Assembly (NCBI RefSeq): GCF_001667885.1
Contig: NZ_LZJW01000048.1
Coordinates: 1-53,669, forward strand
Reading direction: 5' to 3'
DNA length: 53,669 nt
DNA from: Mycobacterium scrofulaceum
GTDB lineage: Bacteria > Actinomycetota > Actinomycetes > Mycobacteriales > Mycobacteriaceae
Shown here: positions 16,452 through 24,567 of the stretch, one piece after another
Layout: every line of letters starts with the position of its first letter
Numbering within the stretch: position 1 is the first letter of the stretch
Notes under the pieces: generated by a model
Databases searched by the model: none
What the model was told of the DNA's origin: nothing
What the model saw: only the letters and a program-made list of their open reading frames with translations
Program-made: the position numbers and the translations under genes

Positions 16452-18209
16452 ATGAGCGAGGCGGGTCCAGCGACCAACAATCCGACGGCCGTCACCGAAG
16501 AGGCCGCACCTGCTCAAGCCGAGCCGGAAGTCAAACCGGCTACCCGCGGTCCTCGCTGGACCGAAAAGCCTTGGTGGGTCCGCCATTACACGTTCACCGG
16601 CACCACCGTCGGCCTGATCTTCATCTGGTTCTCCATGACGCCGTCGCTGCTGCCGCGCGGGGCGCTGTTCCAGGGCCTGGTCAGCGGGTTTTCGGGCGCC
16701 ATCGGCTACGGGCTGGGCGTTTTCGCGGTCTGGCTGTACCGGTACCTGTGGGCGAAGGAGTCCAGTCCACCCGCGCCGCGCTGGGCGTGGAAGGTGCTGA
16801 TCCCGATCGGCGCGCTGGGCATGGTGTTGATGGCCGTCTGGTTCCACGTGTGGCAGGACAACGTGCGCGACCTGATGGGCGTTGCGCACCTGAAGTGGTA
16901 CGACTACCCGGTGGCCGCGGGCCTGTCGCTGGTGGCGCTGTTCACCCTGGTCGAAATCGGCCAGTTCATCCGGTGGCTGGTCCGGTTCCTGGTCGGTCAG
17001 GTCGACCGCATCGCGCCGTTCCGGCTCTCGGCGACCATCGTGGTGGTGCTGCTGGTGGTGCTCGCCATCACCCTGCTCAACGGCGTCGTGCTCAAGTTCG
17101 CGATGCGCACCATGAACAACACGTTCGCCTCGGCGAACAACGAGATGAACCCCGACACCGCGCCGCCGCGGACCCCGCTGCGCTCCGGCGGACCCGAATC
17201 GCTGGTGTCGTGGGAATCCCTTGGGCACCAAGGCCGCATCTTCGTCGAAGCCGGTCCGAGGGTCGACCAGCTCACCGCCTTCAACGGCGCCCCGGCGACC
17301 GAACCGATCCGGGCCTACGCCGGGCTGAACTCCGCGGACGGCATCACGGAGACCGCCGAACTCGCGGCCCGCGAGCTGCAGCGCACCGGCGGGCTGCAAC
17401 GCGCAGTCGTCGCCGTCGCGACAACCACCGGCACCGGCTGGATCAACGAGGCCGAAGCCGATGCGCTCGAATACATGTACAACGGCAACACCGCGATCGT
17501 CAGCATGCAGTATTCATTCCTGCCGAGCTGGCTGTCCTTCCTGGTGGACAAGGAGAACGCCCGCCACGCCGGGCAGGCGTTGTTCGAGGCCGTCGACCGA
17601 CTCATCCGCCAGATGCCCGAGGCGCAACGCCCCAAGCTCGTCGTGTTCGGCGAGAGCCTGGGATCGTTCGGCGGCGAGGCGCCGTTCATGAGCCTCAACA
17701 ACGTCCTCGCCCGCACCGACGGCGCCCTGTTCAGCGGACCGACGTTCCAGAACACCATCTGGACCGACCTGACGTCGACGCGCGACGCCGGTTCCCCCGA
17801 GTGGCTGCCGATCTACAATGACGGCAAGAACGTCCGATTCGTCGCTCGCCCAAGCGATTTGGGCCGCCCGAACAAGCCGTGGGATCACCCGCGGGTGGTT
17901 TATCTGCAACACGCCTCCGACCCGATCGCCTGGTGGTCGCCCGACCTGCTGTTCAGCAAACCGGATTGGCTGCGGGAGCCGCGGGGCTACGACGTGCTGC
18001 CCGAGACGCGCTGGATCCCGGTGGTCACGTTCCTGCAGGTTTCGGCGGACATGGCGGTGGCCGTCGACGTCCCCGAGGGCCACGGGCACCACTACGTCGC
18101 CGATGCGGCTGACGGCTGGGCCGCCGTGCTGTCACCGCCCGGTTGGTCGCAGGAGAAGACCGACAAGCTGCGGCCGCTGCTCCATTCCGACGCGACCTCC
18201 ACCGGCTAG
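16452..18209 (+). CDS. Membrane-anchored alpha/beta-hydrolase family protein (Rv1069c-like)
   Basis: The 585-residue protein has a membrane-embedded N-terminal half with about five spans between residues 45 and 215 (for example TVGLIFIWFSMTPSLLP). A cytoplasmic or periplasmic hydrolase half from about residue 250 follows, with the nucleophile motif GESLGSFGG near residue 402 and a C-terminal HGHHYVADAADGW that could supply the His. This is the Abhydrolase_9 architecture common in actinobacteria. The substrate is unknown; the operon with echA9/echA8 suggests a lipid ester. Its stop touches the convergent rhodanese gene with no gap. Confidence 0.85.
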   Translation: MSEAGPATNNPTAVTEEAAPAQAEPEVKPATRGPRWTEKPWWVRHYTFTGTTVGLIFIWFSMTPSLLPRGALFQGLVSGFSGAIGYGLGVFAVWLYRYLWAKESSPPAPRWAWKVLIPIGALGMVLMAVWFHVWQDNVRDLMGVAHLKWYDYPVAAGLSLVALFTLVEIGQFIRWLVRFLVGQVDRIAPFRLSATIVVVLLVVLAITLLNGVVLKFAMRTMNNTFASANNEMNPDTAPPRTPLRSGGPESLVSWESLGHQGRIFVEAGPRVDQLTAFNGAPATEPIRAYAGLNSADGITETAELAARELQRTGGLQRAVVAVATTTGTGWINEAEADALEYMYNGNTAIVSMQYSFLPSWLSFLVDKENARHAGQALFEAVDRLIRQMPEAQRPKLVVFGESLGSFGGEAPFMSLNNVLARTDGALFSGPTFQNTIWTDLTSTRDAGSPEWLPIYNDGKNVRFVARPSDLGRPNKPWDHPRVVYLQHASDPIAWWSPDLLFSKPDWLREPRGYDVLPETRWIPVVTFLQVSADMAVAVDVPEGHGHHYVADAADGWAAVLSPPGWSQEKTDKLRPLLHSDATSTG

Positions 18210-18659
18210 CTAGAGCCAGCGCCGACCCGGGGTGCCGGAGTTGGCGAGCACCCCGGGGCCGCCTTCCGCCGGTACAGCGCCGGAAAGCTGTTCCAGCACA
18301 CCCGAACCCGCGAGGGCGTGATACCCGCCGATGACGTCGGTCGCGCGGTGCAAGCCGATGTCCAGCAGCGCCGCGGCCGCGAGGCTCGAGGTGTAGCCCT
18401 CCGAGCACACGATCACCCATTCGACGTCGTCGCCGACGGCCTCGGGCAGCTTCGCCTCGCTGGTCGGGTCGCAGCGCCACTCCAAGACGTTGCGTTCGAT
18501 GACCAGCGCACCGGGGATTTCGCCCTCACGGAACCGCTGGGCTTGCGGCCGGATGTCGACGAGCACCGCCCCGCGCCGCAGCGCGTCGGGCACTTCGGCG
18601 GCCGGAAGGCGACGGAACCGGCGCCGGGCGGATCTCAACACAACGTCGATGCGGCTCAT
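18210..18659 (-). CDS. Rhodanese-domain protein (Rv1066-like)
   Basis: This is a 149-residue single-domain rhodanese. LVDIRPQAQRFREGEIPGAL (about 33-52) is the entry motif, and the active-site loop is CSEGYTSS with Cys85. The loop length is that of sulfurtransferases, but it ends in Ser rather than Arg. It probably carries persulfide sulfur. The ATG at 18659 overlaps the TGA of the cysteine dioxygenase gene by one base (TGATG), so the two are translationally coupled. Together they suggest handling of cysteine-derived sulfur. Confidence 0.86.
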   Translation of the reverse strand: MSRIDVVLRSARRRFRRLPAAEVPDALRRGAVLVDIRPQAQRFREGEIPGALVIERNVLEWRCDPTSEAKLPEAVGDDVEWVIVCSEGYTSSLAAAALLDIGLHRATDVIGGYHALAGSGVLEQLSGAVPAEGGPGVLANSGTPGRRWL

Positions 18660-19255
18660 CACGGTCCCTCCGGTTGATCGGTCAATTCGGTGCGCTGGCG
18701 GCGCAAGCGATTTCGGCCGGTGACCTCGTAGTAGGACATCGCGGTCAGCGGTGGCGAATAGGCGTGCACGCTGAGCGACGGACGCACCGGCCCCCGGTTG
18801 GCGCCCGCCAGGCCCGGGACCGGCACGGTCACGGGCCGGGGTGCCCACACCACGTCGTGCACCCAGCCGAGTGGGAACCCGGCCTGATCGCCGGCGTTGA
18901 GCCGCCGCTGCCGCAGGGCGCGGCCGTCCCAGCGGAACTCGTTGAGCGAGCCGGACACCACCGTCAGCGCACCCAGCGATCCGCCGTGGTCGTGCAGTTC
19001 GGTGTGGTGGCCGGGCACCCAGCTGATCAGCCAGACGTCCAGCTCCTCGTCACCGTGGATGCGGGTGAACCAGCGCCGCGACTCGGGGATCCCGCCCGGT
19101 GGCAGCAGGTGGTCGCAACGCCCGCTCAGCACGTCGTCGGCGGCCTGGTCGGTGGCGTGCATGAGGTCGGGCACCCGCAGGCGGGTCGGTCCCGACGATG
19201 GGGACGAAACGTGGCGCGGGCGCAACGCAGCCGGGGCGGCGAGGGGCAAAGACAT
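18659..19255 (-). CDS. Cysteine dioxygenase-family cupin protein (Rv1065-like)
   Basis: The 198-residue cupin has HTELHDHGGS, with His88 and His90 as iron ligands, GWVHDVVW with His133 as the third ligand, and SVHAYSPP with His164 at the position of the second-sphere His of cysteine dioxygenases. The expected reaction is O2-dependent oxidation of cysteine, or another thiol, to the sulfinic acid. Residues 1-30 are Pro/Ala-rich and may be disordered. The coupled downstream rhodanese supports a sulfur role. The exact thiol substrate cannot be read from the sequence. Confidence 0.84.
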   Translation of the reverse strand: MSLPLAAPAALRPRHVSSPSSGPTRLRVPDLMHATDQAADDVLSGRCDHLLPPGGIPESRRWFTRIHGDEELDVWLISWVPGHHTELHDHGGSLGALTVVSGSLNEFRWDGRALRQRRLNAGDQAGFPLGWVHDVVWAPRPVTVPVPGLAGANRGPVRPSLSVHAYSPPLTAMSYYEVTGRNRLRRQRTELTDQPEGP

Positions 19256-19355
19256 CGGGGAGCTCCAGAGGAAACGGATCGGACGGGCGGCGGCGTGTTA
19301 CGGCCGACAACACTCGCAAAATCCGAAGCGCTCCATCACGGCCGCCAGTGTTGCA

Positions 19356-19361
19356 TAGATT
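19356..19361 (+). promoter_or_regulatory. Putative -10 element for leaderless lpqV mRNA
   Basis: TAGATT fits TANNNT and ends seven bases before the GTG of lpqV. The only purine run before the GTG (CAGG) is too close to act as a ribosome binding site. This is the same layout as seen before the GDSL gene at 11102. Confidence 0.4.
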
Positions 19362-19367
19362 GGCAGG

Positions 19368-19811
19368 GTGCGCCGGTGCGCTCGTCGACCCCTGGTGTGG
19401 GGCATGCTCGCCGTGGCGGCCAGTTTGGTGGCGGTCACGGGGTGCTCCGCTGGCCACCCGAGCGGCAAGCCCGCGTCCTCGTCGACGCGTCCTGCGGGCA
19501 TTCCCACCGGCCCCGGTGCGGCGCCCCCGGGCGCCGTTGGCCTCTCGCCGGCGGGCGTGACGACCAGGGTCGACGTGCCCGCCGATTCGACCGAGGAAGA
19601 GTATTACCAGGCCTGTCACGCCGCAAAAGTCTGGATGGATGCGCAGCCCAGGACCGGTCAGTCGCTGTTCGAGCCCTACTTGGCGATGCTCCAGGCCTCG
19701 CCGTCGGGCACCGCGGGCAGCTGGAACGCCCGATGGGCGGATCTGACGCCGGCCCGGCAGGCGGCCGTGCTCACCGCCGCCCGTGCCGCCGCCAATGACG
19801 AATGCGGCTAG
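19368..19811 (+). CDS. lpqV: Lipoprotein LpqV-like
   Basis: This 147-residue protein has a lipoprotein signal peptide: basic MRRCARRP, a hydrophobic core, then VAVTGC with Cys26 as the lipidated residue. A Ser/Pro/Gly-rich linker (about 28-60) leads to a small domain with two further cysteines (YYQACHAA and NDECG at the C-terminus). The family is restricted to mycobacteria and of unknown function; it should sit on the outer face of the plasma membrane. The GTG was chosen from the signal peptide and the -10 element. Confidence 0.83.
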   Translation: MRRCARRPLVWGMLAVAASLVAVTGCSAGHPSGKPASSSTRPAGIPTGPGAAPPGAVGLSPAGVTTRVDVPADSTEEEYYQACHAAKVWMDAQPRTGQSLFEPYLAMLQASPSGTAGSWNARWADLTPARQAAVLTAARAAANDECG

Positions 19812-19847
19812 CGCTTTCGAATCTCCGCGCAATTCAATTCACGGCTA

Positions 19848-19870
19848 GAAAAACCGCCCACCCGGGCGGT
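19848..19870 (-). terminator. Rho-independent terminator oriented on the minus strand
   Basis: Read on the minus strand, ACCGCCC, loop GGGT, GGGCGGT form a perfect seven-pair stem followed directly by a T-run (TTTTC). On the plus strand the same hairpin after lpqV lacks a T-run. No minus-strand gene ends here, so it would stop antisense transcripts. It also argues against starting the patatin gene at 19869. Confidence 0.55.
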
Positions 19871-19901
19871 GCGGGCCGGTGCCCCCGCGCAGAATGAAGG
19901 G

Positions 19902-20957
19902 ATGCCGGACGGACCCGCCGCACCCGTTGCGCGCCGATCGTCACCGACCCGGGTGGCGTTGGCGCTGGGCAGTGGCGGGGCCCGCGGATACGCGCACATC
20001 GGGGTGATCGAGGCGCTGCGCGCCCGCGAGTACGAGATCGTGGGGATCGCCGGCTCGTCGATGGGCGCGCTGGTCGGCGGCTTGGAGGCGGCCGGGCGCC
20101 GCGACGAGTTCGCCGACTGGGCGAAGTCCTTGACGCAGCGCACCATCCTGCGGCTGCTGGACTTCTCGATCAGCGCGGCCGGGGTGATGCGCGCCGAGAA
20201 GATCCTCGATGCCGTGCGGGACATCCTCGGCCCCGTCACCATCGAGGAGCTGCCCATCCCCTTCACCGCGGTGGCTACCGACCTGGTGGCCGGTAAGTCG
20301 GTGTGGTTTCAGCGCGGCCCGGTCGACACCGCGATCCGCGCCTCGATCGCCATCCCCGGCGTGATCGCCCCGCACGAGGTCGATGGGCGTCTGCTGGCCG
20401 ACGGCGGCATCCTGGACCCGCTGCCGATGGCGCCCCTGTCGGCGGTCAACGCCGACGTGACCATAGCGGTGAGCCTGTCCGGCAGCGAGGCGATCGCCAA
20501 CCGCGACGCGGAGTCGGGGGTGACCGCGGAGTGGCTGAACCGCATGGTGCGCAGCACCTCGGCGTTGCTCGACACCTCGGCCGCCCGCTCTCTGCTCGAT
20601 CGGCCGACCGCGCGGGCGGTCCTGGGCAGGTTCGGCGGGCCGGACGATCCGGACGTCGAGGAAGACGCGCCCGAAGACGAGGTGGCGGGTGAATTACTCG
20701 ACGCGGCACCGGAAGTCCCGAAACTGGGCAGCTTCGAGGTGATGAACCGGACGATCGACATCGCCCAGGCCGCGCTGGCGCGCCACACGCTGGCCGTCTA
20801 CCCACCCGACTTGTTGATCGAAGTTCCGCGCTCGATCTGCCGGGGCCTGGAGTTTCACCGTGCGGCGGAGGTGATCGCAGTCGGCCGTGCGCTGGCGGAC
20901 GAGGCGTTGGACGCCTTTGAGAACGATCGTGCCGCGCCGCCCGCGATCGAGGGCTGA
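19902..20957 (+). CDS. Patatin-like phospholipase (Rv1063c-like)
   Basis: This 351-residue protein has the patatin core. GSGGARGYAHIG (oxyanion loop) is near residue 24, the nucleophile elbow GIAGSSMGALVGG is near residue 52, and the catalytic Asp is in LLADGGILDPLP near residue 166. A C-terminal region (about 225-351) contains an acidic linker and a helical domain as in the RssA/NTE-like branch. It should hydrolyse acyl groups from phospholipids. ATG 19902 gives MPDGPAAP; an in-frame GTG at 19869 would overlap the hairpin. It is convergent with a second patatin, 22 bases away. Confidence 0.86.
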   Translation: MPDGPAAPVARRSSPTRVALALGSGGARGYAHIGVIEALRAREYEIVGIAGSSMGALVGGLEAAGRRDEFADWAKSLTQRTILRLLDFSISAAGVMRAEKILDAVRDILGPVTIEELPIPFTAVATDLVAGKSVWFQRGPVDTAIRASIAIPGVIAPHEVDGRLLADGGILDPLPMAPLSAVNADVTIAVSLSGSEAIANRDAESGVTAEWLNRMVRSTSALLDTSAARSLLDRPTARAVLGRFGGPDDPDVEEDAPEDEVAGELLDAAPEVPKLGSFEVMNRTIDIAQAALARHTLAVYPPDLLIEVPRSICRGLEFHRAAEVIAVGRALADEALDAFENDRAAPPAIEG

Positions 20958-20979
20958 AAAGCGATCGGGCGCAGGCGGA

Positions 20980-21855
20980 TCAGACACCGAGAAAGCGTGC
21001 GACGGCCTCGGCCTCGCGTCGGCCCTGCTCGCGGCCGGCCAGCGCCGACGCGACGCGGCAGGCGGGATCCAACGGATTGGACCCGAAGGCCGCCAGCGAG
21101 GCGGAGTCGGCGAACACGGCGAACGTCGGGCCGTTGAAGGCGGAGATCTCCGCGGCCGGCCCGGCGCCGAACGGCGAAGGCGCGTCCACGCCCGAGGGCA
21201 CCAACACCACCGCCGCATCGCAATCGGCGGCCACACCCAGGTTGACCGTGCTGGCCACTCCGCCGTCCATGTAGCGGCGGCCGGCGATCGCCACCGGGGG
21301 CCACGCCCCGGGCACCGCGCAGCTGGCCGCCACCGCGTCGACGAGATCGACACCGGATTCTCGATCGAAAATCGCCAATTCGCCGGTGGCCACGTCGATT
21401 GCGGGGATCCGCAATGCCCTGTCGGGCCAGTCGTGGGATGGCAGACGTTGCGCGATGACCCGGCGGCGCACCGGCGGCGGAACCGTTTCGGTCGCGAGCG
21501 CCACGGCACCGATCCGCTGCATCTGCTGCCGGGTCCGGTCCGACGGGTCGGCGTAGGGCTCCCCCAGCGCGCTCAGGAACATCTCGGTGATCGTTTCGAC
21601 GTCGACCCCGGAATCGATCTCGGTCGACGCCTCGGCCACCTGCCGGTCGAACAGCTCGTCGAGCGGGGCGCCGCTCCCGATCTGCGCAGCGACCGCCGAC
21701 CCCGCGGAGGTGCCCACCAACACGTCGGAATCCAGCAACAACCCCGCCGCCGACGGAGACTCGTCGGCGATGCCGCGTAAAACGCCTGTCTCCCAAGCGA
21801 TTCCCGCTATCCCCCCGCCGGCCAGCACTAGCGCTCGTCTGGTGATCACGCCCAC
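20980..21855 (-). CDS. Patatin-like phospholipase (Rv1062-like)
   Basis: This is a 291-residue patatin. LAGGGIAGIAWETGVL is the oxyanion loop (about 11-26), VGTSAGSAVAAQ is the nucleophile elbow (Ser near 50), and RRYMDGGVASTVN carries the catalytic Asp. It is not a close copy of the convergent patatin next to it: length, linker and C-terminus differ, so this is two unrelated family members side by side rather than a fresh duplication. The substrate is unknown; a lipid acyl ester is expected. Confidence 0.86.
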   Translation of the reverse strand: MGVITRRALVLAGGGIAGIAWETGVLRGIADESPSAAGLLLDSDVLVGTSAGSAVAAQIGSGAPLDELFDRQVAEASTEIDSGVDVETITEMFLSALGEPYADPSDRTRQQMQRIGAVALATETVPPPVRRRVIAQRLPSHDWPDRALRIPAIDVATGELAIFDRESGVDLVDAVAASCAVPGAWPPVAIAGRRYMDGGVASTVNLGVAADCDAAVVLVPSGVDAPSPFGAGPAAEISAFNGPTFAVFADSASLAAFGSNPLDPACRVASALAGREQGRREAEAVARFLGV

Positions 21856-21878
21856 CCACTCTGCCAGGCCGGCATCGG

Positions 21879-22763
21879 CTAGCGCCGGGTGCCCGGCAAC
21901 GCGTGTTGCGCCTCCTGGACCGACGCGCTCAGCTCCGCCCGGCGCAGCAGGTGCGCGGGCGGGTCGGGCAGGATCAGCCGGCGGTCGACGCGCAGCGCGG
22001 CGTCGACGTGGACCAGCTCACCCGGCTCGAGCAGGCGCCAGCGGTCGTCGTCGTCCATGCGTTCGGTGGCGAACACCACCGACGAGCGGGTGCACAGGTG
22101 TTCCGACCGCGCGTGAATCCGGTTGGTGCGCATATCGAACGCCGGGGCCTGGGCGGGGGCGCCGTCGGACCGGTCCAGAATGTAGAGCTCGTGGGTTTCG
22201 GGGTAGCGCAGAGCCCACATGTCGGTGGCGGTGCTCAGCAGCACGTTCACCGCATAGATCGGTACGTTGGCCGCGAGCCATGTCATGGCATCGGTCAGGC
22301 CCGCGCCGACGTCACCATCGAGCGCACGGATCGAGGCGGTGATCAACGCGAACACCCGCTCGGAATCGGTGTCGCCCAGCACCAAATCGTCGGTGCCGAC
22401 CTCGCGCAGCCGCTCGTCGAGGACGTCCAGCCCCTCCAGCACCCCGTTGTGCGCGAAGATCCGGCCGTCCTGCAGGAACGGGTGGGTGTTGCGGACGTCG
22501 AGTGAACCGGTCGTCGCGTAACGCACATGGGCGATGAAGGTGGTGCCGGTCAGGTCACGGGCCTCGGTCGCGAACGCCGCGTCCTGCCAGGCCGCCATGG
22601 GCTGCTTGTCCAGCTGCGGCCGGCCGTGCTCGTCGAAAACGCCCACGCCCGTGCCGTCCGGGTTTCGCCTGCTCTGCTCGGCGAGGCTGTCGGGGGCGTC
22701 CAACAACCAGAACGTCGCGGTGCAAACTTGCGTCCCGGCGTGGAGCCCGAATAGTCGACACAT
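21879..22763 (-). CDS. Class II glutamine amidotransferase-like protein (Rv1061-like)
   Basis: The 294-residue protein begins MCRLFGL, so Cys2 becomes the N-terminal nucleophile after Met removal. RRNPDGTGVG, HVRYATTGS, NTHPF and FAHNGVL are the Ntn-hydrolase glutamine-binding motifs. No synthetase domain is attached. The EgtC and YafJ/GAT_4 types are the closest described relatives; there is no ergothioneine operon here, so the acceptor is unknown. ATG 22763 is required by the Cys2 position. The promoter may be leaderless (TACCGT on the minus strand, seven bases before the ATG). Confidence 0.85.
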   Translation of the reverse strand: MCRLFGLHAGTQVCTATFWLLDAPDSLAEQSRRNPDGTGVGVFDEHGRPQLDKQPMAAWQDAAFATEARDLTGTTFIAHVRYATTGSLDVRNTHPFLQDGRIFAHNGVLEGLDVLDERLREVGTDDLVLGDTDSERVFALITASIRALDGDVGAGLTDAMTWLAANVPIYAVNVLLSTATDMWALRYPETHELYILDRSDGAPAQAPAFDMRTNRIHARSEHLCTRSSVVFATERMDDDDRWRLLEPGELVHVDAALRVDRRLILPDPPAHLLRRAELSASVQEAQHALPGTRR

Positions 22764-22791
22764 GGTGCCGACGGTACCCAGCTCTAGTGGG

Positions 22792-24423
22792 TCAGTCTCG
22801 GGCCTCGACCACCCAGTAGCCGTGCTCGGCGTAGCGCGCCCGGATGGCCTTCTTGTCGTACTTGCCCACACTGGTGCGTGGTATCTCCTCGACGAACGCC
22901 CACCGCTCGGGCAACCACCAGCGAACCACCCTCTCCGCGAGGAACTTTCGCAAGTCTTCGGCGCTGACCGTGGCGCCTTCCTTGGCCACCACGACGGCCA
23001 GCGGCCGTTCCTGCCACCGCTCGTCGGGCACGCCGACGACCGCGGCCTCGACCACGTGCGGATGTCCGATCAAGCTGTTCTCCAGCTCGACCGAGGAGAT
23101 CCACTCGCCCCCGGACTTGATGACGTCCTTGGCCCGGTCGGTCAGGGTGACGAAGCCGCGCTCGTCGATCCGGCCCACGTCCCCGGTGCGCAACCAGCCG
23201 GAGTCGAACTTCGAGTCATCGGCCGTCAGGTAATAGGAGCCGGCGATCCAGGGACCGCGCACCTCCACCTCGCCCACGGCCTCACCGTCGTTGGGGAGAA
23301 CCGTGCCGTCATCGTCGACGATCCGCATCTGGACACCGCAGACCGGTTGCCCCTGCGTGGCGCGGATCGCCCAATGCTGGTCCTCGGGGGTTCCGGGGGG
23401 CGGCCACGCCATGGTGGCCATCGGCGAGGTCTCCGTCATGCCCCACAGCTGCCGGATCTGAACGCCGTGGTTCTCCTCGAAGGTGCGCATGAGCGAGAGC
23501 GGAACGGCCGATCCCCCGCACACCACCAGCCGCAGCGACGACATGTCGTGCTCGGGTTCGTCCTCCAGGCGATGCAATACGTCGTTCCAGATGGTGGGCA
23601 CCGCACCCGCCACGGTCGGCCGCAGGTCCTCCACCATGCGGATCAGCGACCGGGCGTCGAGGTGGCAGTCGGGCAACACCAGATCGGCGCCGGCCATCAG
23701 GGCCGCATACGGCAGGCCCCACGCGTTGGCGTGGAACATCGGCACGATTGGCAGGACACTGTCCACGGCTCCGACGCCGATGCCGTTGGTGGTGCAGGCC
23801 GCCATGGTGTGCAGGTAGCTCGAACGGTGGCTGTAGACCACGCCTTTCGGGTTGCCGGTGGTGCCGCTCGTGTAGCACATTGCGGCCGCGGACTTCTCGT
23901 CCAGTTCCGGCCAATCGAAGTCGGTGGATTCACCGTCGAGCAGTTCGGCGTACCGCAGCACGGTCTTGCCCGAGCCCTCGAACGGGGCGGTGTCCCCCTC
24001 GCCGACCACGATCACGGTGTGCACGGTCTTGAGGTCACCCAGCACCGGCGCGAGCAGCCTCGCCAGCGACGCGTCGACCAGCACCACCTGGTCCTCTGCC
24101 TCGTTGGCGACGTAGGAGATCTGCTCGGCGAAGAGGCGGATGTTGAGGGTGTGCAGCACCGCGCCCATCGAGGGCACCGCGAGATAGGTCGCCAAGTGTT
24201 CGGTGTTGTTCCACATGAACGTCGCCACCCGCTGGTCCCCGCGGATGCCCAGGCGCCGCAACCCGTTCGCCAGCCGCGCGGCGTCCTGGCCCAGTTCCCG
24301 GTAGCTGGTCCGCCGGTAGCCGTCGCCGGTGGCGGTGGTGACCGTGCGCGCACCGTGCACGTCGCAGCCGTGACGCATGATCGCGGTGATCGTCAACGGA
24401 AAGTCCTGCATCGTGCTGTCCAT
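22792..24423 (-). CDS. fadD14: Long-chain fatty acyl-CoA synthetase
   Basis: This 543-residue enzyme of the ANL superfamily is the same length as FadD14. The AMP-binding motif is YTSGTTGNPKG (near 184-194). WGMTETSP is the adenine-binding motif, GWLRTGD the hinge region, and RTSVGKYDKK carries the catalytic C-terminal Lys. It adenylates a fatty acid and transfers it to CoA. AAAGGCGG precedes ATG 24423; the frame extends to 24468 but the family start is MDSTMQDFPL. It lies 28 bases upstream of the amidotransferase gene on the same strand. Confidence 0.9.
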   Translation of the reverse strand: MDSTMQDFPLTITAIMRHGCDVHGARTVTTATGDGYRRTSYRELGQDAARLANGLRRLGIRGDQRVATFMWNNTEHLATYLAVPSMGAVLHTLNIRLFAEQISYVANEAEDQVVLVDASLARLLAPVLGDLKTVHTVIVVGEGDTAPFEGSGKTVLRYAELLDGESTDFDWPELDEKSAAAMCYTSGTTGNPKGVVYSHRSSYLHTMAACTTNGIGVGAVDSVLPIVPMFHANAWGLPYAALMAGADLVLPDCHLDARSLIRMVEDLRPTVAGAVPTIWNDVLHRLEDEPEHDMSSLRLVVCGGSAVPLSLMRTFEENHGVQIRQLWGMTETSPMATMAWPPPGTPEDQHWAIRATQGQPVCGVQMRIVDDDGTVLPNDGEAVGEVEVRGPWIAGSYYLTADDSKFDSGWLRTGDVGRIDERGFVTLTDRAKDVIKSGGEWISSVELENSLIGHPHVVEAAVVGVPDERWQERPLAVVVAKEGATVSAEDLRKFLAERVVRWWLPERWAFVEEIPRTSVGKYDKKAIRARYAEHGYWVVEARD

Positions 24424-24567
24424 TGAGGTACCGCCTTTGGATCTCGGCTCAGCTGGGCCTGATGTCAACCCTCGAGACGCGGGGTGGCCGCATCCCGCGC
24501 CGGGGGCGGGGGCCCGCCGGCAGCCTCCACCCTAAGCCCGAGTTCGGCGCCGGTGTCGGCAATCACC

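Noticed and set aside
20980..21855. Recent tandem duplication of patatin genes
   Set aside because: The two neighbouring patatins differ in length, linkers and motif context and are convergent, so they are not a fresh duplication.
22534..24426. 630-codon plus-strand frame opposite fadD14
   Set aside because: Antisense shadow of fadD14; its product has no domain pattern and is rich in His, Arg and Gly as expected from the codon bias of the real gene.
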